Shown here: one piece after another, positions 15,932 through 25,086 of the stretch
How the letters are laid out: the number at the start of each line of letters is the position of its first letter
How positions within the stretch are numbered: the stretch's first letter is position 1
NCBI GenBank assembly: GCA_016703325.1
Contig: JADJCH010000013.1
Location: 41,475 to 105,474, forward strand
Length of the DNA: 64,000 nt
Reading direction: 5' to 3'
Source: Burkholderiales bacterium
GTDB lineage: Bacteria > Pseudomonadota > Gammaproteobacteria > Burkholderiales > Burkholderiaceae_C
The notes under the pieces: model-generated
Seen by the model: only the letters and a program-made list of their open reading frames with translations
What the model was told of the DNA's origin: nothing
The model's database searches: none
Made by a program: the position numbers and the translations under genes

Positions 15932-17353
15932 ATGTCCCCACCCTCCAAACCGATCCCTCCCCTGCAACGCCAGGCCGGCTCCCCCGAGGGTGGCGCTGCG
16001 CCTGCACCGGGCCGCCAACGCATCGCGGTGGTCGGCAGCGGCATCTCCGGGCTGTCTGCCGCCTGGCTGCTGTCGCAGCGCCACGCGGTCACGCTGTTCG
16101 AGGCCGAACCCCGCCCGGGTGGCCACAGTCACACCGTGCTGGCAGACGACGGCCGGGGCGAGGCGCTGCCGGTGGACACCGGCTTCATCGTCTTCAACCG
16201 CGACACCTACCCCAACCTCTGCGCGCTGTTCGAACACCTGGAGGTGCCCTCCCGCCCCACCGAGATGGGGTTTGCCGTCAGCCTGGACGGCGGTGCGCTG
16301 GAGTACTCGGGTGAACTGGCGGGGCTGTTCGCCCAGCGCGGCAACCTGGTCAGCCGGCGCTTCTGGTCCATGCTGCGTGATCTGGTGCGCTTCTACCGCG
16401 AGTCACCGAAGGACGCGATCGACCTGGGCGACCTGTCGCTGGACGAGTACCTGAGCCAACGCGGCTACAGCGAGGCCTTCCGCGACGACCACCTCTACCC
16501 GATGGCTGCAGCCATCTGGTCCACCCCTGCCGCGGAGATCGGCCGCTACCCGGTGGCCGCCTTTGTGCGCTTCTGCGAGAACCATCACCTGCTGACGCTG
16601 GGCCAGCGCCCGCCCTGGCGCACCGTGACCGGCGGCAGCCAGGAGTATGTGCGCCGGCTCACCACCGCCATCGGCCAGCGCCCCGGCTGCCGGGTGGTGC
16701 TCGGGCGGCCGGTTCGGCATGTGCGCCGCGACGCCGCCGGGGTGACGGTGTACTGCCGGGACCGCAACTCCCTGCCGGCCGGCGAACGTTTCGACCAGGT
16801 GGTGCTGGCCACCCATGCCGACCAGGCCCTGGGCCTGCTGGCCGAACCCAGCGCCGAGGAGCGCCGCCTGCTCGGCACCTTTGCCTACAGCCGCAACCGC
16901 ACGCTGCTGCACACCGACGCCTCGCTGATGCCGCAGCGCCGCGCGGTGTGGTCGGCCTGGAACTACCTGGGAACCCGTTCAGACGAGCGAACCCAACCCG
17001 GCAAACTCTGCGTCACCTACTGGATGAACCGGCTGCAGCACCTGCCCGAGGAACGGCCGCTTTTCGTCACCCTCAACCCCATCCACGAACCCGACCCCGC
17101 CCGGCTGCTGCTGGAGCAGACCTACGAGCACCCGATCTTCGACCGCGCCGCCCTGCAGGCGCAGCGCGAGCTCTGGTCGCTGCAGGGGCAGCAGCGCAGC
17201 TGGTTCTGCGGCGCCTACTTCGGCGCCGGTTTCCACGAGGACGGTCTGCAGGCCGGCCTGGCGGTGGCCGAAGCCCTCGGCGGCGTGCGCCGGCCGTGGA
17301 CGGTGCCTGACGAGTCCGGGCGGATCGTGCTGACCCTTGCGGTGCCGGCATGA
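15932..17353 (+). CDS. FAD-dependent amine oxidase-like oxidoreductase of the RpoE/ChrR lipid operon
   Basis: This 473-residue flavoprotein has an N-terminal Rossmann motif RIAVVGSGISGLSAAWLL (about residues 30-47), FEAEPRPGGHSHT and a C-terminal FAD-binding segment WFCGAYFGAGFHEDGLQAG. The family (NAD/FAD-dependent, NAD(P)-binding Rossmann) regularly precedes DUF1365 and cyclopropane-synthase-like genes. In R. sphaeroides the sigma-E regulon contains the corresponding genes, and related lipid-modifying enzymes make furan or cyclopropane fatty acids under singlet-oxygen stress. The ATG at 15932 is the first start downstream of the sigma-E promoter. Its stop overlaps the next start (ATGA). Confidence 0.88.
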   Translation: MSPPSKPIPPLQRQAGSPEGGAAPAPGRQRIAVVGSGISGLSAAWLLSQRHAVTLFEAEPRPGGHSHTVLADDGRGEALPVDTGFIVFNRDTYPNLCALFEHLEVPSRPTEMGFAVSLDGGALEYSGELAGLFAQRGNLVSRRFWSMLRDLVRFYRESPKDAIDLGDLSLDEYLSQRGYSEAFRDDHLYPMAAAIWSTPAAEIGRYPVAAFVRFCENHHLLTLGQRPPWRTVTGGSQEYVRRLTTAIGQRPGCRVVLGRPVRHVRRDAAGVTVYCRDRNSLPAGERFDQVVLATHADQALGLLAEPSAEERRLLGTFAYSRNRTLLHTDASLMPQRRAVWSAWNYLGTRSDERTQPGKLCVTYWMNRLQHLPEERPLFVTLNPIHEPDPARLLLEQTYEHPIFDRAALQAQRELWSLQGQQRSWFCGAYFGAGFHEDGLQAGLAVAEALGGVRRPWTVPDESGRIVLTLAVPA

Positions 17354-18348
17354 CACCACCCAGCCCTGCTCCCGGCCCCGGCCCCGGCCCCGAAGCCGTC
17401 TACGCCGGCCGCGTCATGCACCAACGCCTGCGCCCGCAGCGCCACCGGCTGCAGTACCGCATGTTCTCGCTGCTGCTGGACCTGCAGCCGCAGCGGCTGG
17501 AGGCCCTGCACCGGCGGCTGCGCTGGCTGTCGGTGAACCGCTTCAACCTCTTTTCCTTTCACGAACGCGACCACGGCGATGGCCGCGCCCGCGGGCTGGC
17601 GGACTGGGTGCAGCAGCAACTGCGCGCTTGCGGCCAGCCACCGGCCAGCGAGATCCGCCTGCTGGCCATGCCGCGGGTGCTGGGCTACGGCTTCAACCCG
17701 CTGAGCCTGTTTTTCTGCCACGGCGCAGACGGCAGGCTGCACAGCGTGATCCATGAGGTGCACAACACCTTCGGCGAGCGGCATGTCTACCTGGAGCCGG
17801 TGGAACGGGTGGAGCCGGTGGATGAGGAGCAGGCCGACGGGGCACCGGTCCTGCAGGCCTGCGACAAGGCCTTCCACGTCTCGCCCTTCCTGCCGATGGA
17901 GCTGTCCTACCGCTTCCGCCTGCGCCCGCCGGCCGCCGACCGGGAGGACTTCGACCTGGCCATCGACGTGCTGGAGCGCCCCCACCCGGCCACACCGGAA
18001 AACGCCGCAGAGAGTGCCGCGGTGAGCGCCGCCGACCCGCGCGTGCTGGTAGCCCACTACGCTGCACAGCGTCAGCCGCTGACCGACCGCCACCTGCTGC
18101 GCCTGTTTGCCACCCACCCGCTGCTCACCCTCAAGGTGATCGGCGGCATCCACTGGGAGGCGGTGAAGCTGCTGCTCAAGGGCCTGCGGCTGCACACCCA
18201 CCCGGCCCGGGCCGCGACGGCCGGGGCCGGGGCCCGGGCCGGGGCCGGATCGACCGCCAAGGTCACCGCCAGTTTCACCGCCAATTTCACCACCACCGCC
18301 CAGGTGACCCCCACCCTCTGCGAACCCACCGTCAAGACCGGGAGCTGA
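17350..18348 (+). CDS. DUF1365 family protein
   Basis: This 332-residue protein has the DUF1365 signature: YAGRVMHQRLRPQRHRLQYR near residues 18-37, VNRFNLFSFHERDHGDG and MPRVLGYGFNPLSLFFCH near 105-122, and VIHEVHNTFGERHVY. The biochemical role is not established. It always accompanies the flavoprotein and cyclopropane-synthase-like genes. The last 50 residues are low-complexity Ala/Gly/Thr, encoded by GC-rich repeats. It is translationally coupled to the amine oxidase gene and followed after 4 nt by the methyltransferase gene. Confidence 0.88.
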   Translation: MTPPSPAPGPGPGPEAVYAGRVMHQRLRPQRHRLQYRMFSLLLDLQPQRLEALHRRLRWLSVNRFNLFSFHERDHGDGRARGLADWVQQQLRACGQPPASEIRLLAMPRVLGYGFNPLSLFFCHGADGRLHSVIHEVHNTFGERHVYLEPVERVEPVDEEQADGAPVLQACDKAFHVSPFLPMELSYRFRLRPPAADREDFDLAIDVLERPHPATPENAAESAAVSAADPRVLVAHYAAQRQPLTDRHLLRLFATHPLLTLKVIGGIHWEAVKLLLKGLRLHTHPARAATAGAGARAGAGSTAKVTASFTANFTTTAQVTPTLCEPTVKTGS

Positions 18349-18352
18349 CACC

Positions 18353-19684
18353 GTGCCCACTGCCTTGAGCTCGACCTCCGCAACGTCGTCCCTGCACGCC
18401 CTGGCCGACACCCTGACCCAGGAAGCCGCCACGGCCGTCGGTCGCCCGCAGCAGCTGCAGCGGCGCCTGGCCCGGCCACTGGTCGGATCCCTCGTTCGGA
18501 CGCTCACAAAGACGCTGGAGCGGCTGCTCGAGCGCCTCCAATGCGGCCGGCTGGATCTGCGCCTGCCCGGCGGGCAACTGCTCAGCGCCGCGGGCAGCCA
18601 ACCCGGCCCCCACGCCCAGCTCACCCTGCACCGCTGGCGGCCGGTGTGGCGGCTGGCGCTGCGCGGCGACATCGGCTGGGCCGAGTCCTACCGGGACGGC
18701 GACTGGTCCACCCCGGACCTGACCGCCCTGCTGGAGCTGGGTGCACGCAACGAGGCGGCCTGGCAGGGCGCCTCTGCGCCCGGGCCGCTGCAGCGCCTGC
18801 TGTTCCGCCTGGCGCACCGGCGGCACGACAACACCCGCCGCGGCAGCCGACGCAACATTTCGGCCCACTACGACCTGGGCAACAACTTCTACCGCCAGTG
18901 GCTGGACGCGGACCTGATCTACTCCAGCGCCCTGTACCGCCAACCGAACGCCACGCTGGAGCAGGCGCAGGCCGAGAAGATCGATCGCATCCTGGAGCTG
19001 CTGAACCTGCCTCTGCCCCGCCGGGGCGAGGACCCGCGGGTGCTGGAGATCGGCTGCGGCTGGGGTGCACTGGCCGACGCCATCAGTCGTCGCGGCGTGC
19101 ACGTGACCGGGCTGACGCTGTCCACCGAACAGCTGGCCCATGCCCGCGAGCGCCTGGCCCACGCCGGCCGCGCCCACCTGGCCGACCTGCGCCTGCAGGA
19201 CTACCGCGACGTGCAGGGCCAGTTCGACCGCATCGTCTCCATCGAGATGATCGAGGCGGTGGGCGAGCGCTTCTGGCCCACCTACTTCGCCACCCTGCAC
19301 GACCGCCTGGCCCCCGGCGGCGTGGCGGTGGTGCAGGCCATCACCATCGACGACGCGGCCTTCGAAACCTACCGGCGCGAGGCCGACTTCATCCAGCACT
19401 TCATCTTCCCCGGCGGCATGCTGCCTTCACCGCGCGTTCTGCAGCAGCAGGCCGAGGCGGCCGGGCTGGAGATCGACCACAGCGAGACCTTCGGCCTGGG
19501 GTACGCACGCACGCTGGTGGAATGGCGGAAGCGCTTCCAGGCCGCCTGGCCACAGATCGAACCGCTGGGTTTCGACCCCGCCTTCCGCCGGCTGTGGGAG
19601 TACTACCTCTGCTACTGCGAAGCGGGCTTCCGCTGCGGCCGGGTGGATGTGGGGCTGTACCGGTTCAGGCGGCGGGCGCGGTGA
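18353..19684 (+). CDS. Cyclopropane-fatty-acyl-phospholipid synthase family methyltransferase
   Basis: This 443-residue SAM-dependent lipid methyltransferase has the Cfa N-terminal domain, then ISAHYDLGNNFYRQWLD, SAM motif I VLEIGCGWGALADAISRRG near residue 227, and IVSIEMIEAVGERFWPTYF. The C-terminal region contains FIFPGGMLPSPRVL and ETFGLGYARTLVEW. It would methylenate or methylate unsaturated phospholipid acyl chains at the membrane. As third gene of the sigma-E controlled operon it is inferred to protect lipids from singlet oxygen. Whether it makes cyclopropane or furan precursors cannot be decided from the sequence. A start GTG at 18353 follows closely on the DUF1365 stop. Confidence 0.9.
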   Translation: MPTALSSTSATSSLHALADTLTQEAATAVGRPQQLQRRLARPLVGSLVRTLTKTLERLLERLQCGRLDLRLPGGQLLSAAGSQPGPHAQLTLHRWRPVWRLALRGDIGWAESYRDGDWSTPDLTALLELGARNEAAWQGASAPGPLQRLLFRLAHRRHDNTRRGSRRNISAHYDLGNNFYRQWLDADLIYSSALYRQPNATLEQAQAEKIDRILELLNLPLPRRGEDPRVLEIGCGWGALADAISRRGVHVTGLTLSTEQLAHARERLAHAGRAHLADLRLQDYRDVQGQFDRIVSIEMIEAVGERFWPTYFATLHDRLAPGGVAVVQAITIDDAAFETYRREADFIQHFIFPGGMLPSPRVLQQQAEAAGLEIDHSETFGLGYARTLVEWRKRFQAAWPQIEPLGFDPAFRRLWEYYLCYCEAGFRCGRVDVGLYRFRRRAR

Positions 19685-19731
19685 CGCGTCCCGCGGTGTC
19701 TGCGTCATGGTGGGCTGCGACCGGTAAAAGT

Positions 19732-19753
19732 GAAGCGACCTTGCGGTCGCTTC
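19732..19753. terminator. Bidirectional stem-loop terminator
   Basis: GAAGCGACC-TTGC-GGTCGCTTC is a perfect 9-bp stem. On the minus strand it is followed by ACTTTTACC, a short U-run that suits termination of the PEP-CTERM gene (stop at 19790). On the plus strand it lies 48 nt after the methyltransferase stop without a strong U-run. Confidence 0.65.
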
Positions 19754-19789
19754 GTCTTCGGTCACAGGCGGAAGGCCGCCCGGTCCGGC

Positions 19790-20425
19790 TCAGCCGCGGC
19801 CGGCCTGACGACGGCGCGCTGTCCAGCCGAGCACACCCAGGCCGGCCAGCATCAGGGCATAGGTCTCGGGCTCCGGAACCGCTGCGATCGACGTGGCCGA
19901 CAGCGAGAAGTCGTCCATCGCGAACGTGCCGGAAGAACGCCCGACGACCACGTTGTACGTGCCTGCCGTCACATTGTTGAAACTGTAGGACACCGGGCTG
20001 CCCAGCGCTGTCACGCTCACCGGAGAGGTCACCGGCCCCAGGTCCGTCGACAGCGTCGATGACGCCGGCAGCAGGCTGACGAGCTGATAGCCGAAAGACA
20101 CGTCGTAGCCGGCAATTCCCGGATCGGAGGCCAGCGTGAAGCTGAACGTCATCCCGTCCCCGCTGCCGAAAACCAGCGCATCATCCGGCACGCTGATCAC
20201 CGTCACAGTGCCTGCCTCGGTCCAGCTCCATGACAGGTTGCCGGAACTGCCTGCTGGCAGCACGTTGGATGAGCCGTAGTTCGTCGTGCCGATGACGTTG
20301 CCGCTCAGCCCGCTGAAGTTCTCGCTGTAGGTATCGGTCGCGGCTGCGGCTCCCGTCGAGGCAACCGACATCACCAGGGCTGCCGCTACAGCGGCGACGG
20401 TGCTTTGACTTTGAAACTGGGGCAT
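19790..20425 (-). CDS. PEP-CTERM sorting domain protein
   Basis: This 211-residue exported protein starts with a signal peptide (MPQFQSQSTVAAVAAALV ... TGAAAA). The middle is rich in Ser, Gly, Thr and Val and beta-stranded, with no catalytic motif. The C-terminus is a classic PEP-CTERM anchor: VPEPETYALMLAGLGVLGW followed by TARRRQ. Such proteins are exported, sorted by an exosortase and end up in the envelope or biofilm matrix. The start at 20425 has AGGA 9 nt upstream; an in-frame ATG three codons earlier lacks suitable spacing. The exosortase is not in this window. Confidence 0.9.
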   Translation of the reverse strand: MPQFQSQSTVAAVAAALVMSVASTGAAAATDTYSENFSGLSGNVIGTTNYGSSNVLPAGSSGNLSWSWTEAGTVTVISVPDDALVFGSGDGMTFSFTLASDPGIAGYDVSFGYQLVSLLPASSTLSTDLGPVTSPVSVTALGSPVSYSFNNVTAGTYNVVVGRSSGTFAMDDFSLSATSIAAVPEPETYALMLAGLGVLGWTARRRQAGRG

Positions 20426-20712
20426 GGGAGACATCCTGTCTTGAGGGGCACTGGCGGGGCCGACTTGCCGGCACACACACTGCAACCTTTGTTGTGTGCG
20501 CGACACCATCGTATTCACGCCAACGGCCGATTTGTGCACCCATCCCCCGGGATCAGGGATTGAAAGGACCAGGATTTGCCATTTCGCCCTGGACCTGAGG
20601 GATCCAGGTTGAACCGAAGCTGGCAGAGACGGGCGCCAGCTGCAAGCCAAGCTGACATGGACCAAACTCGGGTCCGGCCCGTTCTGCGGCTGCGCGACAC
20701 AGACCGCAGCGG

Positions 20713-21150
20713 TCAGGCCGCCGCGCCCGCGCTGAGCAGCGCCGCCAGCCGGTCCAGGTTCTGCTCGTTGGCCGGCTCGCAGATGGCGCGCACCGCCGCG
20801 GCCACCTGCGGATCGTCAAAAGCCTGCAGCCACTCCAGTTGCGTGCCGCCATCGGCGGGCTGCAGTTGCACCGTCAGGGTGAAGTGGGGCGCATTGACAT
20901 GGCGGATGACGATGCGATCGGCCTCCAGCACCTCGAACCTCGCCCGGTTGGGGTAGTCCTGGCCGTCCGGCCCGTGCATCACGAACTCCCAGCGGCCGCC
21001 GGGGTGGAACTCGAACCGTTCAAAGGTGTTGCGAAAGCCCGCCGGCCCCCACCAGAGCGCCAGCTGCTCGGGATGGGCGAAGGCCTGGAAGATCGCCTGT
21101 GGCGGGTGGGGCAGGAAGCGCTCTGTGCGCAGGGGGGTCAAAGGGTCCAT
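20713..21150 (-). CDS. SRPBCC (AHSA1-type) domain protein
   Basis: This 145-residue START-like helix-grip protein has the AHSA1 signature: RTERFLPHPPQAIFQAFAHP, LALWWGPAGFRNTFERFEF, PGGRWEFVMHGPDG and IVIRHVNAPHFTLTVQLQ. It probably binds a hydrophobic ligand or acts as a stress accessory; the true role is unknown. It lies 7 nt after lrgB on the same strand and may be co-transcribed with lrgAB. Confidence 0.85.
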   Translation of the reverse strand: MDPLTPLRTERFLPHPPQAIFQAFAHPEQLALWWGPAGFRNTFERFEFHPGGRWEFVMHGPDGQDYPNRARFEVLEADRIVIRHVNAPHFTLTVQLQPADGGTQLEWLQAFDDPQVAAAVRAICEPANEQNLDRLAALLSAGAAA

Positions 21151-21157
21151 ACAGGGT

Positions 21158-21886
21158 TCACCTCCCGTTCCAGAAATGGGCCGCCAGCGGCAGCAGCAGT
21201 GCCGACAGCAGCACCTGCAACCCCAGAGCGATGCCGGCGTAGGCCCCCGCCTCCGGGTGCACCTGCAGCGCCCTCGCTGCGCCGATGCCATGGGAGGCGG
21301 TACCGATGGCAAAGCCTCGCACCGACCAGTCGCGCAGCCGCAGGGCATCAAAGATCCATCGCGCCGACAGCGCCCCCACCATGCCGGTGAGCACCGCAAA
21401 CACCGCCGCCAGCTCCGGCAGACCACCAATGCGCTGGGCGATGCCCATGGCCACCGGGGCGGTCACCGACTTGGGCGCCAGCGAACGCAGCACCTGCGAG
21501 GGCAGGCCCAGCGCCTCCCCGATCAGCACCGCACTGAGCGCCGCCGCCGTCCCGCCGACCAGGGCGGCGATCAGCAACGCCACCGCCCGGCGGCGCAACT
21601 GGGCCCGACGCTGCCAAAGCGGCCAGGCCAACGCCACCACCGCCGGGCCCAGCAGCACATGCACGAACTGGGCACCGGCAAAGTAGCGGGGGTAAGGCGT
21701 GCCGGTGACCAGCAGCAGGCTGCCGATCAGCACCCCGGACCACAGCACCGGGTTGGCCCAGGCGGCGCGGCCGCTGCGCTCATACAGTGCATGTACCCCG
21801 GTGTAAGCCACCAGCGTGGCGGTCAGGCCGAACAGCGGCGTGGCGGAGAGGTAGACCCAGAGCTGCACGAATTCAGCCACGGCCAC
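21158..21886 (-). CDS. lrgB: LrgB family membrane protein
   Basis: This 242-residue integral membrane protein has about seven hydrophobic segments. The LrgB/CidB signature is visible in SLAPKSVTAPVAMGIAQRIG and in GFAIGTASHGIGAARALQ. LrgAB-type proteins act in murein hydrolase control, export of small metabolites (pyruvate, glycolate in some organisms) and programmed lysis. The start overlaps the end of lrgA by 14 nt, indicating coupling. Confidence 0.9.
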   Translation of the reverse strand: MAVAEFVQLWVYLSATPLFGLTATLVAYTGVHALYERSGRAAWANPVLWSGVLIGSLLLVTGTPYPRYFAGAQFVHVLLGPAVVALAWPLWQRRAQLRRRAVALLIAALVGGTAAALSAVLIGEALGLPSQVLRSLAPKSVTAPVAMGIAQRIGGLPELAAVFAVLTGMVGALSARWIFDALRLRDWSVRGFAIGTASHGIGAARALQVHPEAGAYAGIALGLQVLLSALLLPLAAHFWNGR

Positions 21887-22253
21887 CCTCCTCCGGCCCG
21901 GCGCCGCCCGCCGGCTCGGTTGGCAGCAGCGCGCGCAGCAGCAGGGCCGTCACCGCCAGCCCGATCCAGGTGGACAGCAGCAGCGTCACCAGCAGCTGCC
22001 AACCGTAGCGGCCCACCAGGTCCAGGTAGGTGATCACGCCCACTCCCACCGGCACGAACAGGAGCGACAGGTGTGCCAGCAGAAGGTCCGCGGCGGCGGA
22101 CACCGGCCGGCGCAGCGGCTCGAACGGCAGCAAACCCAGCAGCAGGATCAGCCCGACCACCGGCCCCGGCAGCGGCCAGCCGGTGGCATGCACCAACGCC
22201 TCACCCGCGGCCTGACACAGCAGCAACAGGGCCAGGCCACGCAGGGCTTCCAT
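21873..22253 (-). CDS. lrgA: LrgA/CidA family membrane protein
   Basis: This is a 126-residue holin-like protein with four membrane segments. The family pattern is clear in GWPLPGPVVGLILLLGLLPF and LLFVPVGVGVITYLDLVGRY. It is the small partner of LrgB. It is the first gene of lrgA-lrgB-SRPBCC, reading away from the divergent gene at 22419. Confidence 0.9.
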   Translation of the reverse strand: MEALRGLALLLLCQAAGEALVHATGWPLPGPVVGLILLLGLLPFEPLRRPVSAAADLLLAHLSLLFVPVGVGVITYLDLVGRYGWQLLVTLLLSTWIGLAVTALLLRALLPTEPAGGAGPEEGGRG

Positions 22254-22418
22254 GTCATCACCTCCAGGCAGGCCAGGCCCGCCGCTCTCACATCAGGTCA
22301 GCGCAGTATGCCCGCAGGTTGGTCCAGTCAGCGGCGGGGTCGAAATCACCGCCGACTCTTGACTGGAGTCAAGACGACGCCGACGGTGGCAACCGACGAT
22401 GACATCCCAGGATGCTGC

Positions 22419-23420
22419 ATGCCCACCGAGTTGGAACCCCCACGCCCCACCCGCAAGCGAAGCGGCACGATGCACCGGGCGTGGCGGGTCGTGTGGTGGT
22501 TCTGGCTCTTCTGTGCCGTCCCCACAGCATGGGCGGAACAGGTCGCCGACGAGCCCATGCCCTTCGGCCAGGTGGTCAACCTGGTCGCGGTGCGGGAGGT
22601 GACTTCCGCCCCGCCGGCCGCCCTGCTGGCCACGCTGCGCCGCTGGGGCCTGGAGGTGATGCGGGTGCCCAGCCCGGCGCCATCGGCCCCAGCCAACCCC
22701 CTGCTGGAGCGGCTGCCGGTGGCGTCGGCAGACCTGCTGCGCCGCGCCGAGTTCCAGGACGGCTACGAGGGCCGGCTGGTCTGCCGGGACGAACACCTGC
22801 CGCAGCGGCTGGACCTGATCCTGATCCGCGACAACGCCCCCACTTACACGCTGCTGCACGAGTTCGTGCATGCGGTGGTCAAACCGGTCTGCCCCGCCGG
22901 CAGCGAGGACCCGGTGATCGAGGTGCGCTTCAACACCGCCTGGCGGCGCCTGACGTTCTTCCAGCGCCGCCTCTACGACGACCCCTACCACCTGCTCGAC
23001 CCGCGCTGGCGGCGCGACATCCTGTCCGCGCAGACCGATGTGGCCGCCGACCTGTACGACCGCATCCGCTTCGGCCAGAGCCAGGAGGCCATCGCCGAGA
23101 AGCTGCTGCAGCGCCACATCACCCAGGGCAGCCCCTACTTCGACGCCGCCCGCCGCGAGCAGGGCCGCGCCTACGCGGAGGCGATGATCGACAACGCCAT
23201 CGACCTGTTCAACACCCTGGAGGCCTCCCGCCGCTTCGTCGGGGAAACGGTGCAGCACCTGCTGCAGACGCTGCGGCAGGGCGATGTCGAGCCCGCCCCC
23301 ACCGACCGCCTGACCGAAGCCGACGTGCAGGAGGTGGCCGCTGCCTGCGAGGCGGTGGCTCGGCAAATGACCCCAACCCGACAGGCGCTGGAGGAGTTGA
23401 AGGCATTTCAGCGGCGGTGA
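22419..23420 (+). CDS. Secreted protein with HEFVH metallopeptidase-like motif
   Basis: This 333-residue protein has a signal peptide (WRVVWWFWLFCAVPTAWA) preceded by a basic n-region. Near residue 147 it carries LLHEFVHAVV, an HExxH zinc-peptidase motif inside a helix, which suggests a metallopeptidase of unknown family. The rest is helical and rich in charged residues with no other recognised domain. The ATG at 22419 has AGGA at good spacing; an alternative ATG at 22470 would give a shorter signal peptide. No partner gene is evident. It is transcribed divergently from lrgA. Confidence 0.62.
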   Translation: MPTELEPPRPTRKRSGTMHRAWRVVWWFWLFCAVPTAWAEQVADEPMPFGQVVNLVAVREVTSAPPAALLATLRRWGLEVMRVPSPAPSAPANPLLERLPVASADLLRRAEFQDGYEGRLVCRDEHLPQRLDLILIRDNAPTYTLLHEFVHAVVKPVCPAGSEDPVIEVRFNTAWRRLTFFQRRLYDDPYHLLDPRWRRDILSAQTDVAADLYDRIRFGQSQEAIAEKLLQRHITQGSPYFDAARREQGRAYAEAMIDNAIDLFNTLEASRRFVGETVQHLLQTLRQGDVEPAPTDRLTEADVQEVAAACEAVARQMTPTRQALEELKAFQRR

Positions 23421-23462
23421 GAACCTGTGAACGAACCCGCAGCCGCCGCCTTCAGCGCACAC

Positions 23463-24284
23463 TCAGCGCGATCGCACCGCCAGGCTCTGCGTGGCGCGGC
23501 CCACCAGCCCCTCTTCGTCGTACAGCGCCGACTCCGCCAGCCCGGTGCCGGCCGGGCCCAGGCAGGTGCGCGCCTCCAGGCAGATCCACTCCCCCACCGG
23601 GCGGCGCAGGAAGTTGATCGTCAGGTCGGCATTGACGAACAGCCACTGGCGGAAGTCCAGCACACCACTGACGCCATTGCCCGAATCGGCCGCCACCGCC
23701 ACGCACTGGTAGGGGCTGGGCACCTCCCCTTCCACCAGCGGGTGGCGCATGCGGAACCACACCGCGCAGGGTCCGTGCCAGAAGTGACCGGCCGCATTGC
23801 GGGTCTCGACCAGGTCGCCATAGCCGATGTGGTCGTGCCCGAAGGGAAACTGGGCCGCATCGCTGTCTGCAGGTGACCGCGGCGCCTGGGGCAGCGGGTG
23901 GCCGGCCAGGTTGGTGGGCAGCTCCAGCGGCGTCTCGCGCTGCGCCAGTGCGGTGAAGCGGCCGATTTCCTTGCCGCCAGGCTGCAGCAGGTGGGCGGAG
24001 AAGTGGCCGGCGTTGCGGCCCACGTAGTCGCTCATCACCTCCACGATCAGCTCGCCGATGGGCACCGGCCGCAGGATGTTGGCGGTGAGCCGGGCGATGT
24101 GCGTCAGCCCGTGTTCATGCGCCGCTGCCTCGATGGCCCGGCACACCAGCGCCACCGGCGGACCGGCATGCTGGTGGCCCATGTCCCAGGGGCCGCGGGT
24201 CAGTTCACTGGCCAGGTGGACACGGGCATCCACCGCGCGGTAGGCGGCGGCGGGCATCGGGTGGTCGGGATGCGGGCTGGGCAT
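23463..24284 (-). CDS. Acyl-CoA thioesterase-like (TesB/4HBT) family protein
   Basis: This 273-residue double-hotdog protein has an N-terminal hotdog with GPWDMGHQHAGPPVALVCRA and ANILRPVPIGELIVEV, and a C-terminal hotdog with FRQWLFVNADLTINFLRRP and GEWICLEARTCLGPAGTGLA. This layout is typical of the thioesterase superfamily that hydrolyses acyl-CoA thioesters in the cytoplasm. The substrate is unknown. The start at 24284 (MPSPHPDHP) is chosen over a frame open 18 codons upstream; a start at MPAAAYRAV is also possible. Confidence 0.8.
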   Translation of the reverse strand: MPSPHPDHPMPAAAYRAVDARVHLASELTRGPWDMGHQHAGPPVALVCRAIEAAAHEHGLTHIARLTANILRPVPIGELIVEVMSDYVGRNAGHFSAHLLQPGGKEIGRFTALAQRETPLELPTNLAGHPLPQAPRSPADSDAAQFPFGHDHIGYGDLVETRNAAGHFWHGPCAVWFRMRHPLVEGEVPSPYQCVAVAADSGNGVSGVLDFRQWLFVNADLTINFLRRPVGEWICLEARTCLGPAGTGLAESALYDEEGLVGRATQSLAVRSR

Positions 24285-24400
24285 GCGGGTCACTCCAGGT
24301 GGTGCGACCGCCGGTGCAGGCCGCACAAAGCGCAGCATAACGAGCCGCTCCCCTCAGCGCCGACACCCGGGTGACAGAAGGAGGAGGCAGAAGGCGCCTC

Positions 24401-24907
24401 TCAGCGGGCCAACAGCCCGCCGTAGGCCTCCAGCACCATCGGCCGGGTGCTGCTGGCGCCACGCTGCACATCCAGCTCCCAGCTGCCGCCCCACAGCGAC
24501 GAGCCGATCGGCCCACTGGCCGCACGCACCGGCACCTGGCTGACCTCGAAGAGCGAATCGACAAAATCGTGCCCGCTTTCGCCAGCCGCCACCCGGCAGC
24601 CGTAGACGAACAACGCACCGCCGGGCTCGATGGCCTGGCCGATGCTGCGCCAGTGGTCGGCTTCGTGCTGCAGATCGTTGCGGCCCAGATCGCGCCCCCC
24701 CACCTGCAGCCGCCCCGGGTCGCCATGCGAAAGCAGGTCCACCGCCTCCACCGGCCCTTCGGCGGCCAGCAGGTCCGACAGCACATCGGCCATCTGCTCG
24801 GCCACCGGCCGGCCGGCGTCCAGGACATGCACCTCACAGCACTCCCGGTCGACCAGATCGGCCAGATCGGCCACCTCGGAATCCACAAAGGCGATGCGTT
24901 TGCTCAT
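24401..24907 (-). CDS. Stand-alone DUF4347 domain protein
   Basis: This 168-residue protein consists almost only of a DUF4347 domain: IAFVDSEVADLADLV, VHVLDAGRPVAEQMADVL, VDLLSHGDPGRLQVGG and LFVYGCRVAAGESGHDFVD, ending in GGSWELDVQRG. DUF4347 has a caspase/CHAT-like Rossmann look with the SHG and YGC strand ends, and normally forms the N-terminus of very large RTX or cadherin-type surface proteins. Here no adhesin follows. It may be a trimmed remnant or a small independent protein. Its function is unknown. Confidence 0.75.
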   Translation of the reverse strand: MSKRIAFVDSEVADLADLVDRECCEVHVLDAGRPVAEQMADVLSDLLAAEGPVEAVDLLSHGDPGRLQVGGRDLGRNDLQHEADHWRSIGQAIEPGGALFVYGCRVAAGESGHDFVDSLFEVSQVPVRAASGPIGSSLWGGSWELDVQRGASSTRPMVLEAYGGLLAR

Positions 24908-25086
24908 GTCCGGTCTCCTCCAATGCGGGGCATCCCGCTGTGCTGCAGCCCGGCGGCCCACTGCCGGCAGGCTGCCAACTTCCACACAGATCTTTTGCGC
25001 GTCGGCTGACACGGAACTGATACCAACCCCGGTGTTTCACCGGAGGAAACCCGCAGCACCAGCGGGGCCCAGCACTCCCGGTACCG

